This document shows, piece after piece, positions 1-11,973 of a DNA stretch of 64,000 nt. The number at the start of each line of letters is the position of its first letter. Positions within the stretch are counted from its first letter, which is position 1. The notes below the pieces were generated by a model, which had not been told where the DNA came from, ran no database searches, and was given only the letters and a program-made list of their open reading frames with translations. Both the position numbers and the translations under genes were made by a program. The stretch covers positions 76,989,910 through 77,053,909 of the forward strand of contig CM043960.1 of assembly GCA_014529385.2 (NCBI GenBank). The letters run 5' to 3'. This stretch comes from Adiantum capillus-veneris. Lineage: Eukaryota; Streptophyta; Polypodiopsida; Polypodiales; Pteridaceae.

Positions 1-298
1 TGTGCTTCAGTAGCATGATCGTCCTGTAGCTTTCCTTAGCCAGAAGCTCAATAGTGCAGAAAAGAATTATTCAGTTTATGATAAAGAACTTTTGTTTGTC
101 ATTCACTCTCTTAAGCACTGGAAGCATTTTCTTTATGGTAGAGAGTTTACAGTTCGCACATATCATCAAGCCCTCAAGGCTCCAGTCTATGCCTAGTGCA
201 CATTGGAGTGATCGCCAAGTGCGGTGGTCACAATTTTTTGAGCAATTTGGAGGTTTGATTGAATATATGCTTGGAAAAGCTAACCCTGTTGCAGATGC
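1..298 (+). mobile_element. Element A, left piece: Ty3/gypsy RNase H region (fossil)
   Basis: The translation shows a Ty3/gypsy RNase H signature (KNYSVYDKELLFVIHSLKHW, then a histidine-rich HWSDRQVRWSQFFEQF stretch and GKANPVADA). The element enters from beyond the left edge, so its 5' LTR, gag, protease and RT are not visible. It is interrupted at 298/299 by element B and resumes at 10537, where the bases after B continue the conserved ADALS motif of this region. It belongs with the integrase piece at 10537-11960 and the 3' LTR at 11974-13083. It is broken, with several breaks, and older than B. Confidence 0.85.
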
Positions 299-2351
299 TG
301 AAAGGCATAAAATGGTAACCATCTTTTTGCAACATTTTTCAGCCTACTCAACGTCCTCTTCCTCATATGTGTATATATTTTTCTACGCTATTAAGTTATC
401 TAGAGTAAATTCCCCCTCTTCGTGGTGACACATACATTGTACTCTTCCCAAAAATGTCACCTTAGTCATATATTTATATTACCACCCTTTTATTTTTTGC
501 TTTGTAAATAAAATTAAGCATACAATAACCAACTATCTACCCCCAAACTTTCTTACCTCTTGTGAATTAGTAGTAGAAAAATAATATATCCATCTTCCAT
601 CCCATATAGATAAATTACCATGTAAAATCAACTCTCCACTTGTCTTTACCAAAGATTATGGTCCATCTCTACAAGTCTTCTATGCCCCCTACATAGGTGG
701 CCCAATATCTCTTAAGAATATACATATAGTTTTTGTCCTTTCAAAAAGACTCAAATTGTATATTCTTTTCACAATCAAATAATATTGGGCCCTCCTCTAT
801 TTGTTTAAGCATCATACCCTTTTGAAAAAGCATGATTCCCCTTGGATGCATAGAAGCAAAGGGCCCATACAAGAAGACTTGGAAGCAAAAGGTTCCCTAG
901 CCTAGTGTGGACCTTCCAAAGCGAATTCCTTGGTGCATGGGTGTGAATAATAGTCCAAATTCATATCAAACATGTTGAGAAGGTCAAAATTGCCGTTTGA
1001 AGCATGTCATTCCGAGCTACAGGTAAAAAGTTATGGTCAAAATAGTGTAAATCTGTCAGATTCGCAGCAGAAGGGAACTGTAAATCAAGTAAATCAAGAG
1101 GGTGAGATCTTATTTTTCCCCTATTCATCTTCTAGAAGAGCAATGAGTGTTCAAGGTCACTTGCATGTGATGGGACCAACCTAAAGATGCTTTCTACATG
1201 TCAAGACAGACAAGTTGAGATACCCCGCAAGAGCCACCCGTAGGGCCTCATGGTGGGGCCCACCTACATTATGCACCCCTATGGAGCCTTCACGGTCTAA
1301 AATGATATTTTTGGTGAATAAATAGTCCCTTTTATGTCCAATATTCAATGAGTGGTCAAAGGACACTTAATTAGGGCTAATCACTCACCTTAATTAAGTG
1401 TAGCATAATCCCACTCCTACACAACTATAAATAGCCCCCCTTGGAGAGACTCAAGGACACACACCTATATTTTCAACTTCATGTTGTTCTTGATCAATAG
1501 TAGAGAAACCCCCAACTCTCCCTCTTTCACATCCTCCCTCCTAACCCTCCTCTTTGGAGGAAGTGCAACTCTATCTTCCACTCTTTCTATTCTACAATCT
1601 CTTACTCCATCAACCCAATAAATCATTGTAGCACCTCAATAACTTATAAATACATCATGATCTCTCTCATGGTTATGTTAATGATCATTAAATCATCTTC
1701 AAACAATCAAGTGTCGCAATTCGTGATGGTTAGCCAGCGTCTATCTACCCCTTAAAAGGTGTGCGAGAAATCAAGTGTTCTAGTCTCAATTTACCATTGG
1801 TTTGTTTCTCCACACTTATTCAATTAGTCTAAAGAAAATTCTCACTCCAACTCTCTTTTGCTTCATTACATATGCATGTGGCTACCTCTCATGGTGATTT
1901 TATTTGTCATGGCATTGCATAGATGGAGATGAGCTCTCTATGCAAAGTGTGTTAGTTCGATGTAGGTGATTCTCTTGTGTGTTTGAGAGGCAGGTCTTGT
2001 GCGCATGATTTTTTAATGAGTGCTTGAGAGAGGAGGAGTTTGGATGTATCATGGGTATTCTTATGGGGAGAAGGTTAATGCTATTCCACAAATTACATAT
2101 TTACATTTGATGCACGGCATTGGGTTGCATAATCGTTGATGGTGTCAAGTGTCCAAAGTGTACATAGAGTAAGGGTTCTCAAAGTGTTTTGCTTGAGTGG
2201 GTGAGTGCAAATGCTATTTTGATTGGTTTCCTTCTCCACTCCCAAAAGAAGGTGGTGCCCCAAGTAGTGTGCGTACCTCTTTACGAACATTTTGTGAGGG
2301 TAGGCCCATTGGTTTGGGTTTAGAGGCCCCATTTCAAAAAACTCGCCCTCA
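299..2351 (+). repeat. Element B 5' LTR
   Basis: This 2,053-bp repeat is matched nearly base for base by 8477-10532. It starts TGAAAGGCATAAAATGG and ends in CCCTCA. A promoter-like TATA box (ACTATAAATAGCCCC) lies near 1426-1437, so transcription probably starts around 1455-1470 and the R-U5 part is about 0.9 kb. The open frames inside it are not conserved as proteins and I do not call genes in it. Confidence 0.93.
1424..1440 (+). promoter_or_regulatory. TATA box of element B 5' LTR
   Basis: ACTATAAATAGCCCC is a textbook plant TATA element. The same sequence is at the equivalent place in the 3' LTR (about 9602-9617). It is placed here from sequence only. Confidence 0.6.
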
Positions 2352-2356
2352 TAAAG

Positions 2357-2375
2357 TGGTGCCCCCACTGAGGAC
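2357..2375 (+). other. Primer-binding site of element B
   Basis: TGGTGCCCCCACTGAGGAC starts 5 bases after the LTR end. The same 19 bases lie 3 bases after the LTR of element D (57073-57091), which identifies it as the primer site of this group. TGGT fits pairing to a tRNA ending ACCA. It is not the common initiator-Met primer (TGGTATCAGAGC) that element C uses. I cannot name the tRNA. Confidence 0.75.
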
Positions 2376-2403
2376 ATATTTCCAAGTTACCTTCAAATTT
2401 TTA

Positions 2404-2619
2404 GTGACGAACAATGGAGTCCCTATCTATCCATTTCATTTTGCACAACACATTAGAGTAAATGTTCACATAGATAGAAAAGTCTTTTTCCAACAACGCA
2501 TGGTTTTTATGTTTGGTGCAGAAAGACTTAGAGAAATACTGGCATCACCCAATCCAATTATACTTCCAATCATCAATTATGAAACTTCTTTTGATGTTCA
2601 CGTGTTCATTTTGTTTTAA
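2404..2619 (+). CDS. Leader small ORF, type P, of element B
   Basis: This stretch of about 70 codons between primer site and gag encodes a peptide with PFHF, HIRVNVHI, FFQQRMVFMFGAERL, EILASPNPIILPIINY and FDVHVFIL. Element D encodes a closely matching peptide at 57380-57589. The peptide is also related to its neighbour at 2703-2915, sharing the order PF, VxI, K-F-Q, EI-AS-N-ILP-I-Y, DVxxFIL, so the two look like an old duplication. The product is hydrophobic at its C-terminal end and has no signal peptide or known domain that I recognise. Function is unknown. The frame lies inside a longer open frame, so the exact start is uncertain. Confidence 0.5.
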   Translation: MTNNGVPIYPFHFAQHIRVNVHIDRKVFFQQRMVFMFGAERLREILASPNPIILPIINYETSFDVHVFILF

Positions 2620-2702
2620 AGGCAGGAACAAGGAGTGGTCAAGGGGTGCTCAAGGGCCATATGAAGGAACGAGGTCTTCAAACCAACAACGAGGAGTAGC
2701 AC

Positions 2703-2915
2703 ATGAATCATGATCAAAACAATGAACCTTTTAGGCCTATTGCTCGGCAATCCATTCATATAATCATTGCAACTAAGTTTAGGTTTCAATCTATCATAAG
2801 GAGGATATTTGGATCCACTCGCCTCAATGAAATCAATGCTTCAATTAATCCATTTATTCTACCTATGATAAAGTACGCATTAACAATGGATGTGTACATC
2901 TTCATTTTAATGTAA
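2703..2915 (+). CDS. Leader small ORF, type M, of element B
   Basis: This 70-codon ORF starts MNHDQNNEPFRPIARQ and ends in DVYIFILM. It lies 87 bases before gag. The counterpart in element D (57146-57358, MNHENLYDPFIPIARQ) has the same length and matches along its whole length, with most changes conservative (I/V, K/R). That suggests the peptide was kept by selection in this family. It is paralogous to the type P ORF beside it. In B the order is P then M; in D it is M then P. The family is not known to me. Confidence 0.55.
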   Translation: MNHDQNNEPFRPIARQSIHIIIATKFRFQSIIRRIFGSTRLNEINASINPFILPMIKYALTMDVYIFILM

Positions 2916-3001
2916 TCAGATTTATAGTGTCAACAATCTTGTGCGGCCCGTAAGAGAAAAGTTTCTTTTTTTTAAAAAAAAAATCAAAAAGTCTAAACAA
3001 A

Positions 3002-3830
3002 ATGTCAAGTTCTTTTCCCACGTTCTATGCAAGAAGTGGGGAAGATGCGCTAGAGTTTCTTGACAACTTGGAGATGGCACATCTCATATCCGGGAGAGAT
3101 GAAGAGGAAGTAAAGCTACGAGCCTTCCCGTTGGTTCTAAAAGAAGAAGCTAAAGCGTGGTATGAGACCTTGCAACCCCAAATCAAGTCCAACTAGGAGA
3201 GACTGCGAGCAAGCTTCCTCTCCAAGTTTGGGCAAGGTGATACTTCTGAAGGACTATGGAAATGTCTTATTGGACATAAGCAGGTATCACTTGAAGACTA
3301 TCCCTCTTATGAAGCAACCTTTGTCAATCTATGGGGTAGGTGGGAGGCTACATTAGAAAATCATGGTGGTGCACCTAAATTTCTAAAAAAAGAGAGATTC
3401 ATGGTTGGCTTGTATCCACTTTTAAAGGCTAAAGTAGAGCTAAAATTCCCATCCACCTTCGAAGAAGCACGTGAGGTAGCCATCATCAAGTTTAGAAAAA
3501 TACACTTCCAAGCACATAGAGCAAGGGGTTTGAATGAAGTGAGTGAGGGGGAGTCTTCACAAACCATGGAAGCACCAATTAGGGCCCCTCTTGCACAATC
3601 TTCACAAATAGGAGATAACTCTCAACAAGAGGTTTTACAAAGGCTAACACAACAGCTTGAGAACCTCACTCTGAATCTAGTATAGGGCCTACCTCAACAA
3701 CGACAACCAAGAGAAGGGAATCGCAATCAACGAAGACAAGCTCAAGAGTTGCGATGTTGGAATTGCAATGAGATGGGCCATGGAATGTACAATTGTCCAC
3801 ATCCAAGGCGACTTCCGGGAGACATATACC
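3002..3830 (+). CDS. Element B gag region with CCHC zinc knuckle (fossil)
   Basis: Pieces of a retrotransposon gag are visible: an N-terminal FYARSGEDALEFLDNLEMAH segment, the FPLVLKEEAKAWYETL helix typical of plant Ty3/gypsy gag, a capsid-like middle part near 3360-3560, and a zinc knuckle CWNCNEMGHGMYNC at about 3755-3797. Gag would form the particle and bind RNA. The matching region of element D is 57674-58445. The region is broken. Confidence 0.8.
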
Positions 3831-4051
3831 CCCCTAGATTTCCTCCTCTCACTGTGCAGCAAGAACTAGCTCAAGGCCCACAAATCCTTCGTCGACTACC
3901 ACCACCAGCAAATATACCTCTCGTCCCACATGAGGAGGAAGAAAGAGGAGTCAACATCATCAAGTTAGAAGAGGTAATAGATGAGCATACTCTAAACTTT
4001 GATGTTATGCCGGCAGAAAAACGCACAAGAGCATATGATTAGGATGAAGAC

Positions 4052-5990
4052 ATGAGAAGTGAAGGAACAAATTCAGCCAGAAGGGACAAGAAGAAGAAGT
4101 CAAAGATGGAAGAAGCTGAAAGTAGCAGGAAGAAAAGATCAAGGCGAAGGGAAATTGGTATCAACGACTTCCCATTGGAAAAGGAGCTAGAGCCCTACAA
4201 CATCCTGGAGGATTTACAAACCCAAAAGCCAAACATTTCATGGCCTCAACTTCTACACCTATTAGCTAATGTAAGAAGGCAATGGCCAAAGTTGGTAAGT
4301 ACAAGAATTCCAAAAAAGAAAGCAAATCTTTCCATTAAGGTTGTGGCCTCAAAGCTACAAAAAGATGTGGAACCCATCGTGGATGCTTACACAAGGGGTA
4401 AAAAGGTGTCTAATGTATATGTTGACGGTGGAGCTCAAATGTGTGTGATCACGGAAAAATCAATGAACAAGTTAGGGCTTGAAATTACAAAGTCCTCTAA
4501 TTGTCAAGCTAGGCTAGCCAACAACTCAAGTGTGAAGTGTTTGGGGATCATTGAAAATGTAAAAGTCTCTGTATGTAACATAGATGCACGAGTGGATATG
4601 TATGTCATGCCAGCTAAGGGGGAGGGCTATCCCATCATCCTAGGGAGGCCTTGGCTCATTGTTGTGAATGCAGATCAAAAATGGGGAAGTGGTCGTTTGA
4701 TTCTTAAGAAGGGTCAACCGGTGGTGTATGATTGGCGAGAAGGAAAGCAACTAGATATCAACTATGAAACCACGGCAGATGAAGAGAGCGAGGAGGAGAG
4801 TCCTTACTCAAGTGATGAGGAAGCATCAACCAATGCATCAACCAGTGAAGAGGAGTCTTCTTTGGAGGTAATGGGAATTGTATTTAACACCAACGCCCAA
4901 GATGTTTCTGTAGAAGAAAAGCCAACAGACAATCACACACGAGGGGATGAAAGATGCCACCACCTTGAAGAAGGATTTGAGAAGATTCTTGCAAAAGATC
5001 TTACTTGTGAGGAGAAGAGGTCCTACATCAATATGTTAAGGAGGTATCCCAATTTGTTTATCACTGACTACTCACAAATAAGAGGTGTAGATGTAATAGA
5101 GCATCGAATTGAATTGAAACCAGGGACCAAACCCGTGGCTCAAAAGTTAAGGCGACTAGGGTCTGTGCAACAAAAGGCCCTTCTACAAGAAGTGAATCGA
5201 CTCTTGAAGGCTGGCTTCATCTATCCACTATCCAACTTCGAATGGGTATCACCTATTGTAGTCACTCCCAAGAAGAATGGTAAGTGGAGGGTCTGCGTGG
5301 ATTACAAACCCCTCAATGCTGCGACAAAGAGGGACCACTTCCCTCTCCCTTTCCAAGATGAAATTTTGAATGAAGTAGCAGGTCATGAATGCTACACTGT
5401 GTGTGATGGGTATTCAGGATATTTTCAAATTAGAATAGCAGAAGACGACCAACCAAAAACCACCTTCATCACACCTTGGGGATGTTTTGCATTCAGAGTA
5501 ATGCCTTTTGGGCTCACCAATGCTCCTAGCACCTACATGAGATTCACAATATTTGTATTTCAGCTATTCTTTGGAAAATATATAAGAGTCTTTATGGATG
5601 ATTTCTGTATTTATAGTTGTAGATCACTTCACTGCCAAAAGGTTGAAGAGGGGCTTAAGAGGCTCCATCAATTTGGGGGACAACTCAACCCAGAGAAGTG
5701 TCTTATCGGTGAATCTCAGGTGGTTTTGCTAGGCCATGTGGTTTCTTTACAAGGAATTCAAGTGGATCCCTCTAAAGTAGACGCCCTTTTGTCATTATCT
5801 CCACCAACAACAACTAAGGAGCTAATGACCTTCAATCACAAAGTGAGGTACATGTCTCGCTTCATCCATCTCCTAGCAGAAGCCATCGCCCCTTTGCATA
5901 GGTTGACAAACCAATCTACATTTGAATGGGGGAGGGAACATGCAAAATGTTTTGAGGAAGTGAAGGCATTCTTAGCTCTCTCCCAATTCT
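4052..5990 (+). CDS. Element B protease and reverse transcriptase (fossil)
   Basis: A basic, Lys/Arg-rich linker comes first. Then comes a retropepsin-like domain (VDGGAQMCVI near 4423, ILGRPWL near 4637-4657), an acidic Ser/Glu hinge (about 4770-4870), and RT with WRVCVDYKPLN, GLTNAP and the catalytic FMDDFCIYS at about 5591-5617. The protease active site reads DGG where most relatives have DSG or DTG; element D has the same DGG, so this is a family trait. Confidence 0.88.
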
Positions 5991-5991
5991 A

Positions 5992-6900
5992 ATGCCACCA
6001 GATCCAAAGGAGACCTACTATGTCACTCCAAGTGTAGGTTTCAAAGCAATTGGTGTTTTTTTGATGCAAAAAGATCCTAAAACATCATACATGAGGCCGA
6101 TCTATTTTGCAAGCAAGGTGATGACTCCGGCCGAGAAGGGATACACTGAAATGGAGAAAGTGGTCTTTGCAATCTTGTTTGCGGTAAGGAAGTTTCGATC
6201 GTATCTTCTCCCTGTGACATTTGTTTTTCTCACCTTAGAGCACAATCTACCATATGTAGTACAACACATGAGCCTCTCATCTAGAATAGCAAAGTGGGTG
6301 CTTGAACTCCAAGAATTTGAATACACTTTCCTTGTAGAAGATAGCACAAGAGGAGGACTTGCAGACATTCTCACCTACAAAGTGAGAGAAAGGGTATGCT
6401 TTGACGGAGCTTATCAACGCCAACAAGACAAAGCAGCAGGGGGGATCATCATTTTGAACCCACAAAAGGAGGTAATGGTTAGAAAAGGTATCACTCTACC
6501 CAATGTTCACTCCAACAAGACAAAGCAGCAGGGGGGATCATCATTTTGAACCCACAAAAGGAGGTAATGGTTAGAAAAGGTATCACTCTACCCAATGAGG
6601 CTGAGTATGCTGCTCTAACCCTTGGGTTAGAAGAATGCAAAGAATTAGGCATACAAAGACTTATTATAAAAGGTGATTCTTTGCTAGTGGTCAGGCAAAT
6701 CCAAGGGACTTGGAGGTGCAAGAATCGTACATTGTTTGAGTGGCTTAGTAGTGTAAGAGCTTTGATGAAGGGTTTTAAAGCAACACAGGTACAACACATT
6801 GTGAGAACTCATAACAAGGAAGCAGACTTACTCGCAAATGAAAAGCTTCAAATGGCGGTAGGAGGTGTGAAACTATATGAACCCAAATATCAAGGTCAAG
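5992..6900 (+). CDS. Element B RNase H and second (archaeal-like) RNase H (fossil)
   Basis: The first part (about 6010-6380) is the usual Ty3/gypsy RNase H, with MRPIYFASKVM, EKVVFAILFAVRKFRSYLL and a LADILTYKV end. It is followed at about 6390-6850 by a second RNase H with FDGAY, NEAEYAALTLGLEECKELG, IKGDSLLVVRQIQG and HNKEADLLAN. The second domain is the mark of Tat-lineage elements. The region is broken. Confidence 0.82.
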
Positions 6901-8323
6901 AGGAGCTAAAAGACATTATTTTCTTTCTACAAGCAGGTGAGTGTCCCAAACACTTAGACAAGGTGCAAAGACATAGACTAGTTAAGAAGGCCACACCTTA
7001 CCAGTTGATTGGGGACAATTTATATCACAAAGGGAAAGATTTGGTCTTGAGGAGAGTACCAGGTGTACAAGAGATAGAGAAAATTCTTCTTTCATGTCAT
7101 GATGATGTCTGTGGTGGTCACTTTTCTCAAGATATTACAAGTAGGAAGATTTTACAAGCAGGGTTTATTTGGCCGAGCTTACATCGTGACGTCCAACATT
7201 GGTGTAAGGCATGTAAGCAATGCCAAATTGATGGGGATAGACGACTAACATATGAGCCTCGAGTCCCAATAATATCTTATGGCCCTTTTGAAAAGTGGGG
7301 TGTGGATGCAATAGGTCCCCTACCTCGTACTTCTTCAGGGAAGGTTTTCATCATCATGGGTGTTGACTACATGACACGATGGGCGGAAGCAACAATCACA
7401 ACTGAAGAGGTATCAAAGTTTATTTTTGATCATATTTGTAGTAGGTTTGGAACACCCCTAGAAATCTTATCAGATCGAGGCCAGATCAAGGCCCGGGTTT
7501 TAGGGCTGACCTTCTGAATGATCTCTTGAGGAGTTTAAAAGTGAAACACCTGCATTCCACACCCTACTATCCTCAATGCAATGGATTGGTGGAAAAAGTG
7601 AATGGAATGATATGTAAGATCATTTCTAAGCAGGTTGTGGACCGGCCTAATGATTGGGATCGCCATTTGACGGCTGCTCTTTGGGCGTATAGGACATCTT
7701 TCAAGGTATCTACCCAATTCACCCCTTTTCATCTAGTTTATGAACAGGAGGCACTTCTCCCCATTGAGGTAGAGCTCTCAAGCTTACGAGTTCTTGCAAG
7801 AGTGGCAAAAAAACCAAAAGAGGTTCTACATTAAAGGATCTTAGATCTCCAACGACTTGAGCTAGATAGAGAAGAGTCCATTGATCACTACATCACCAAA
7901 GCGACAAGCCAAAGGGACAAAATCAACAAGAAGCTCAAGGGGAAAGGATTGAAGGAAGGTATGTTGGTTCTTCGCTATGATAACCGACTTGATACTCGAC
8001 TTGACAAAAAGTTTTTGCAAAGATGGGAGGGACCTTTCATGATAAAAACAAAGTTTGGGAATGGCAGTTATAGATTAGCAGATTTATCAGAAAAACTCCA
8101 CAAGACCAGAGTCAATGGATGGAGATTAAAGCCTTACTTTCAACGTATCAATCCGTTGATAGGAAGTCATCTACCTACATCGTCTAAGCTCCAAATTGGC
8201 ATGGCTCCCTTCAGCTTGGCAAATGCTCCACCTATTTTTAAAGCTTTGATGTGCAAAGAAGAACCCGCCTTGGAATCTGAACATAACCAAGGCAACCCTC
8301 CCATCTCCGATTTATGGGATTGA
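6900..8323 (+). CDS. Element B integrase (fossil)
   Basis: The H2C2 zinc-binding motif (HDDVCGGHFSQ to CKACKQC) is at about 7096-7230. The catalytic core has GVDAIGPLPRTSSGKVF, VDYMTRWAEA and FGTPLEILSDRG, and the later HSTPYYPQCNGLVEKVNG segment brings the glutamate (about 7551-7590). A C-terminal tail with VLRYDNRLDTRLDKKF and RWEGPFMIKTKFGNGSYRL reaches about 8320. No chromodomain is seen, as expected for Tat. The region is broken. Confidence 0.85.
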
Positions 8324-8459
8324 GGTAATGAAAAGCAGGTCTAATGGAGTAAAAGAGTGCATGTCGCTCCTCCTATTTTTTTTATAAAAAAAAGACAAAA
8401 AGAAAAGAAGAAGAGAAAGAAACAACATCGTCCTCCTAAAGATATGAATATCTCTAGGC

Positions 8460-8476
8460 TTGGGGGAGGGCTAATA
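8460..8476 (+). other. Polypurine tract of element B
   Basis: The purine-rich run TTGGGGGAGGGCTAATA directly precedes the 3' LTR. Element D has the same core (GGGGGAGGGCTAA) before its 3' LTR. This is the site for plus-strand DNA priming. Confidence 0.8.
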
Positions 8477-10532
8477 TGAAATGCATAAAATGGTAACCAT
8501 CTTTTTGCAACATTTTTCAGCCTACTCAACGTCCTCTTCCTCATATGTGTATATATTTTTCTACGCTATTAAGTTATCTAGAGTAAATTCCCCCTCTTCG
8601 TGGCGACACATACATTGTACTCTTCCCAAAAATGTCACCTTAGTCATATATTTATATTACCACCCTTTTCTTTTTTGCTTTGTAAATAAAATTAAGCATA
8701 CAATAACCAACTATCTACCCCCAAACTTTCTTACCTCTTGTGAATTAGTAGTAGAAAAATAATATATCCATCTTCCATCCCATATAGATAAATTACCATG
8801 TAAAATCAACTCTCCACTTGTCTTTACCAAAGATTATGGTCCATCTCTGCAAGTCTTCTATGCCCCCTACATAGGTGGCCCAATATCTCTTAAGAATATA
8901 CATATAGTTTTTCTCCTTTCAAAAAGACTCAAATTGTATATTCTTTTCACAATCAAATAATATTGTTGCCTCCTCTATTTGTTTAAGCATCATACCCTTT
9001 TGAAAAAGCATGATTCCCCTTGGATGCATACAAGCAAAGGGCCCATATAAGAAGACTTGGAAGCAAAAGGTTCCCTAGCCTAGTGTGGACCTTCCAAACC
9101 GAATTCCTTGGTGCATGGGCGTGAATAATAGTCCAAATTCATATCAAACATGTTGAGAAGGTCAAAATTGCCTTTTGAAGCATGTCATTCCGAGCTACAG
9201 GTAAAAAGTTATGGTCAAAATAGTGTAAATCTGTCAGATTCACAGCAGAAGGGAACTGTAAATCAAGTAAATCAAGAGGGTGAGATCTTATTTTTCCCCT
9301 ATTCATCTTTTAGAAGAGCAATGAGTGTTCAAGGTCACTTGCATGTGATGGGACCAACCTAAAGATGCTTTCTAAATGCCAAGACAGACAAGTTGAGATA
9401 CCCCGCAGGAGCCACCCGTAGAGCCTCATGGTGGAGCCCACCTACATTATGCACCCCTATGGAGCCTTCACGGTCTAAAATGATATTTTTGGTGAATAAA
9501 TAGTCCCTTTTATGTCCAATATTCAATGAGTGGTCAAAAGACACTTAATTAGGGTTAATCACTCACCTTAATTAAGTGTAGCATAATCCCACTCCTACAC
9601 AACTATAAATAGCCCCCTTGGAGAGACTCAAGGACACACACTTATATTTTCAACTTCATGTTGTTCTTGATCAATAGTAGAGAAACCCCCAACTCTCCCT
9701 CTTTCACATCCTCCCTCCTAACCCTCCTCTTTGGAGGAAGTGCAACTCTATCTTCCACTCTTTCTATTCTACAATCTCTTACTCCATCAACCCAATAAAT
9801 CATTGTAGCACCTCAATAACTTGTAAATACATCATGATCTCTCTCATGGTTATGTTAACGATCATTAAATCATCTTCAAACAATCAAGTGTCGCAATTCG
9901 TGATGGTTAGCCAGCGTCTGTCTACCCCTTAAAAGGTGTGCAAGAAATCAAGTAAGTGTTCTACTCTCAATTTACCATTGGTTTGTTTCTCCACACTTAT
10001 TCAATTAATCTAAAGAAAATTATCACTCCAACTCTCTTTTGCTTCATTACATATGCATGTGGCTACCTCTCATGGTGATTTTATTTGTCACGGCATTGCA
10101 TAGATGGAGATGAGCTCTCTATGCAAAGTGTGTTAGTTCGATATAGGTGATTCTCTTGTGTGTTTGAGAGGCAGGTCTTGTGCGCATGATTTTTTAATGA
10201 GTGCCTGAGAGAGGAGGAGTTTGGATGTATCATGGGTATTCTTATGGGGAGAAGGTGAATGATATTCCACAAATTACATATTTACATTTGATGCACAGCA
10301 TTGGGTTGCATAATCGTTGATGGTGTCAAGTGTCCAAAGTGTACATAGAGTAAGGGTTCTCAAAGTGTTTTGCTTGAGTGGGTGAGTGCAAATGTTATTT
10401 TGATTGGTTTCCTTCTCCACTCCCAAAAGAAGGTGGTGCCCCAAGTAGTGTGCGTACCTCTTTACGAACATTTTGTGAGGGTAGGCCCATTGGTTTTGGT
10501 TTAGAGGCCCCATTTCAAAAAACTCGCTCTCA
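8477..10532 (+). repeat. Element B 3' LTR
   Basis: This 2,056-bp copy of the 5' LTR begins TGAAATGCATAAAATGG and ends CTCGCTCTCA. It is followed by the target duplication ATGC and then by the continuation of element A. Differences from the 5' LTR are scattered substitutions, about 2 percent by eye. The TATA box is near 9602. Confidence 0.92.
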
Positions 10533-10536
10533 ATGC

Positions 10537-11960
10537 GTTAAGTCACAAAGGACAGACTTTGGCTCTTGAGTCAAGATCCACATTTTCTATTCAGGGTGAG
10601 TCTTTTGACAGCATGAAGAATCAGTATGCGGATTCCAAGTTTGGTAAGCATTGGTTGTAGGCTCTTGCTTCCCAAGGGCCAAGCAACTATCTCATTCGTG
10701 ATGGTTTGTTGTATTTTCGTCAATGTTTATGTGTGTTGCCCTCTCTCAGGCCAACCATATTGCATGATGCACATGATTCTCTCACGGGTGGACACGGGAA
10801 TGAACACCACTTTGGAAAAAATAGAAAGATTCTTTTATTGGCCTAAAACGCAAAAGGATGTGTTTCGTTATGTCACACAGTGCACTATATGTCAAAAAGT
10901 AAAAGCTCCTCAGGGTAAGCAGCAAGGCCCCTTGCTTCCGCTGCCTATTCCCGATGGACCTTTTCAGGATAATTCTATGGATTTTGTGACTAACCTACCA
11001 CCAAGTTTGCATTCAAGGAACACTCAATGTTTGACAATTGTCGATCGTTTCAGCAAGTTTTGCATGTTGATTCCTTGTAAAGCCACAGTTTTTGCACAAG
11101 ATGTAGCACGGTTGTTCATTAAGCATTGGTACCCCCTCTGTGGTTTGCCAAAATCAATTGTTTCAGATCGGGATGTTAAGTTCACGTCCAATTTTTGGCG
11201 CGCACTCTTTGAAAATTTTGGCACTAAGTTGAATTTTTTATCGGCTTTTCATCCACAGTCAGATGGTCAAACAAAAATTTACAATCAATTGGCTTTTGAT
11301 GTTTTAAAGTCTTATGTACATGATCAGCAGTCTCAGTGGGAGCTCTATCTCCCATTGGTTCAGGCTGTTTTGAATGACTCTTTTTCTTCTGCTATTGGTC
11401 AAACTCCGTATGAGGCAGCTTTTGGCCGTCTGTTCCAGTCACTTTTGACTCGCTCGATTAGTCAAATGCCTGATGCCAATGCTGAGAGTCAGTCATTGGA
11501 TGGGATTTCTGAGAGTGTGAAGCTTCGGCTAGGCAAGGCTCATGAATCTTATTCACGGCAGGCTAACAAGCATCGTCAGGATGTTTGGATCAAGCAAGGA
11601 GATAGGGTATATCTAAGATAACTGAGGTTTCAATGAAATTGCAGTTGCCTAACTCATGGTCAATACACAACGTTTTCCATGTTTCTTGGTTGAAAGTGTT
11701 TCAGGGAACACCTCCAAAGGACATTTCGAAAGAAGAAGAACCGGGCATCATTGATGAAGCTGAAGTCATGAAGCCAGAGCAAGTGTTGTTGCATCGGTTT
11801 CGACATGGTTCGAAGAAGCAAGTGAGACAGTACTTTTTGAAGTTCAAGGATCGAGAAACCTACGAAGCGATGTGGGTCGACGAAGAGTTTTTCAAGGATT
11901 ATCCAGAGTTGTTGGCGGACTACAAGGAAGCCATGCAACTCGGTACCAGTACCTTACTTT
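10537..11960 (+). mobile_element. Element A, right piece: integrase and chromodomain-like tail (fossil)
   Basis: The integrase zinc-binding region (YWPKTQKDVFRYVTQCTICQ) and core (DGPFQDNSMDFVTNLPP, IVDRFSKFCMLIPC, LPKSIVSDRDVKFTSNFW, HPQSDGQTK) lie at about 10850-11290. A C-terminal part with NVFHVSWLK and a tail with QVLLHRFRHGSKKQVRQYFLKFKDRETYEAMWVDEE at about 11790-11890 resembles the chromodomain of chromoviruses, which targets integration to marked chromatin. The piece is broken, older than B, and shares the LTR family with element C. Confidence 0.85.
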
Positions 11961-11973
11961 AAAAAGGAGGGGA
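11961..11973 (+). other. Polypurine tract of element A
   Basis: AAAAAGGAGGGGA directly precedes the LTR start TGTCACGTGACA. The reverse complement of the same tract borders the 3' LTR of element C at 14942-14954. Confidence 0.75.

Larger units (their letters stand above)
299..10532 (+). mobile_element. Element B: Tat-type Ty3/gypsy LTR retrotransposon, about 10.2 kb (fossil)
   Basis: The two LTRs (299-2351 and 8477-10532) begin TG and end CA. They bound a primer site, two small leader ORFs, gag with zinc knuckle, protease, RT, RNase H, a second (archaeal-like) RNase H, integrase and a polypurine tract. The second RNase H between RH and integrase is the known hallmark of the Tat lineage. The target duplication is ATGC (295-298 and 10533-10536), in the RNase H region of element A. 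LTR divergence by eye is about 2 percent, so the insertion is fairly recent. The coding part carries several breaks and is not expected to be active. Confidence 0.93.

Noticed and set aside
972-1184. 70-codon ORF in the B 5' LTR, also found at 9150-9362 in the 3' LTR
   Set aside because: The two copies match because the LTRs are copies of each other. No counterpart in D and no protein-like features.
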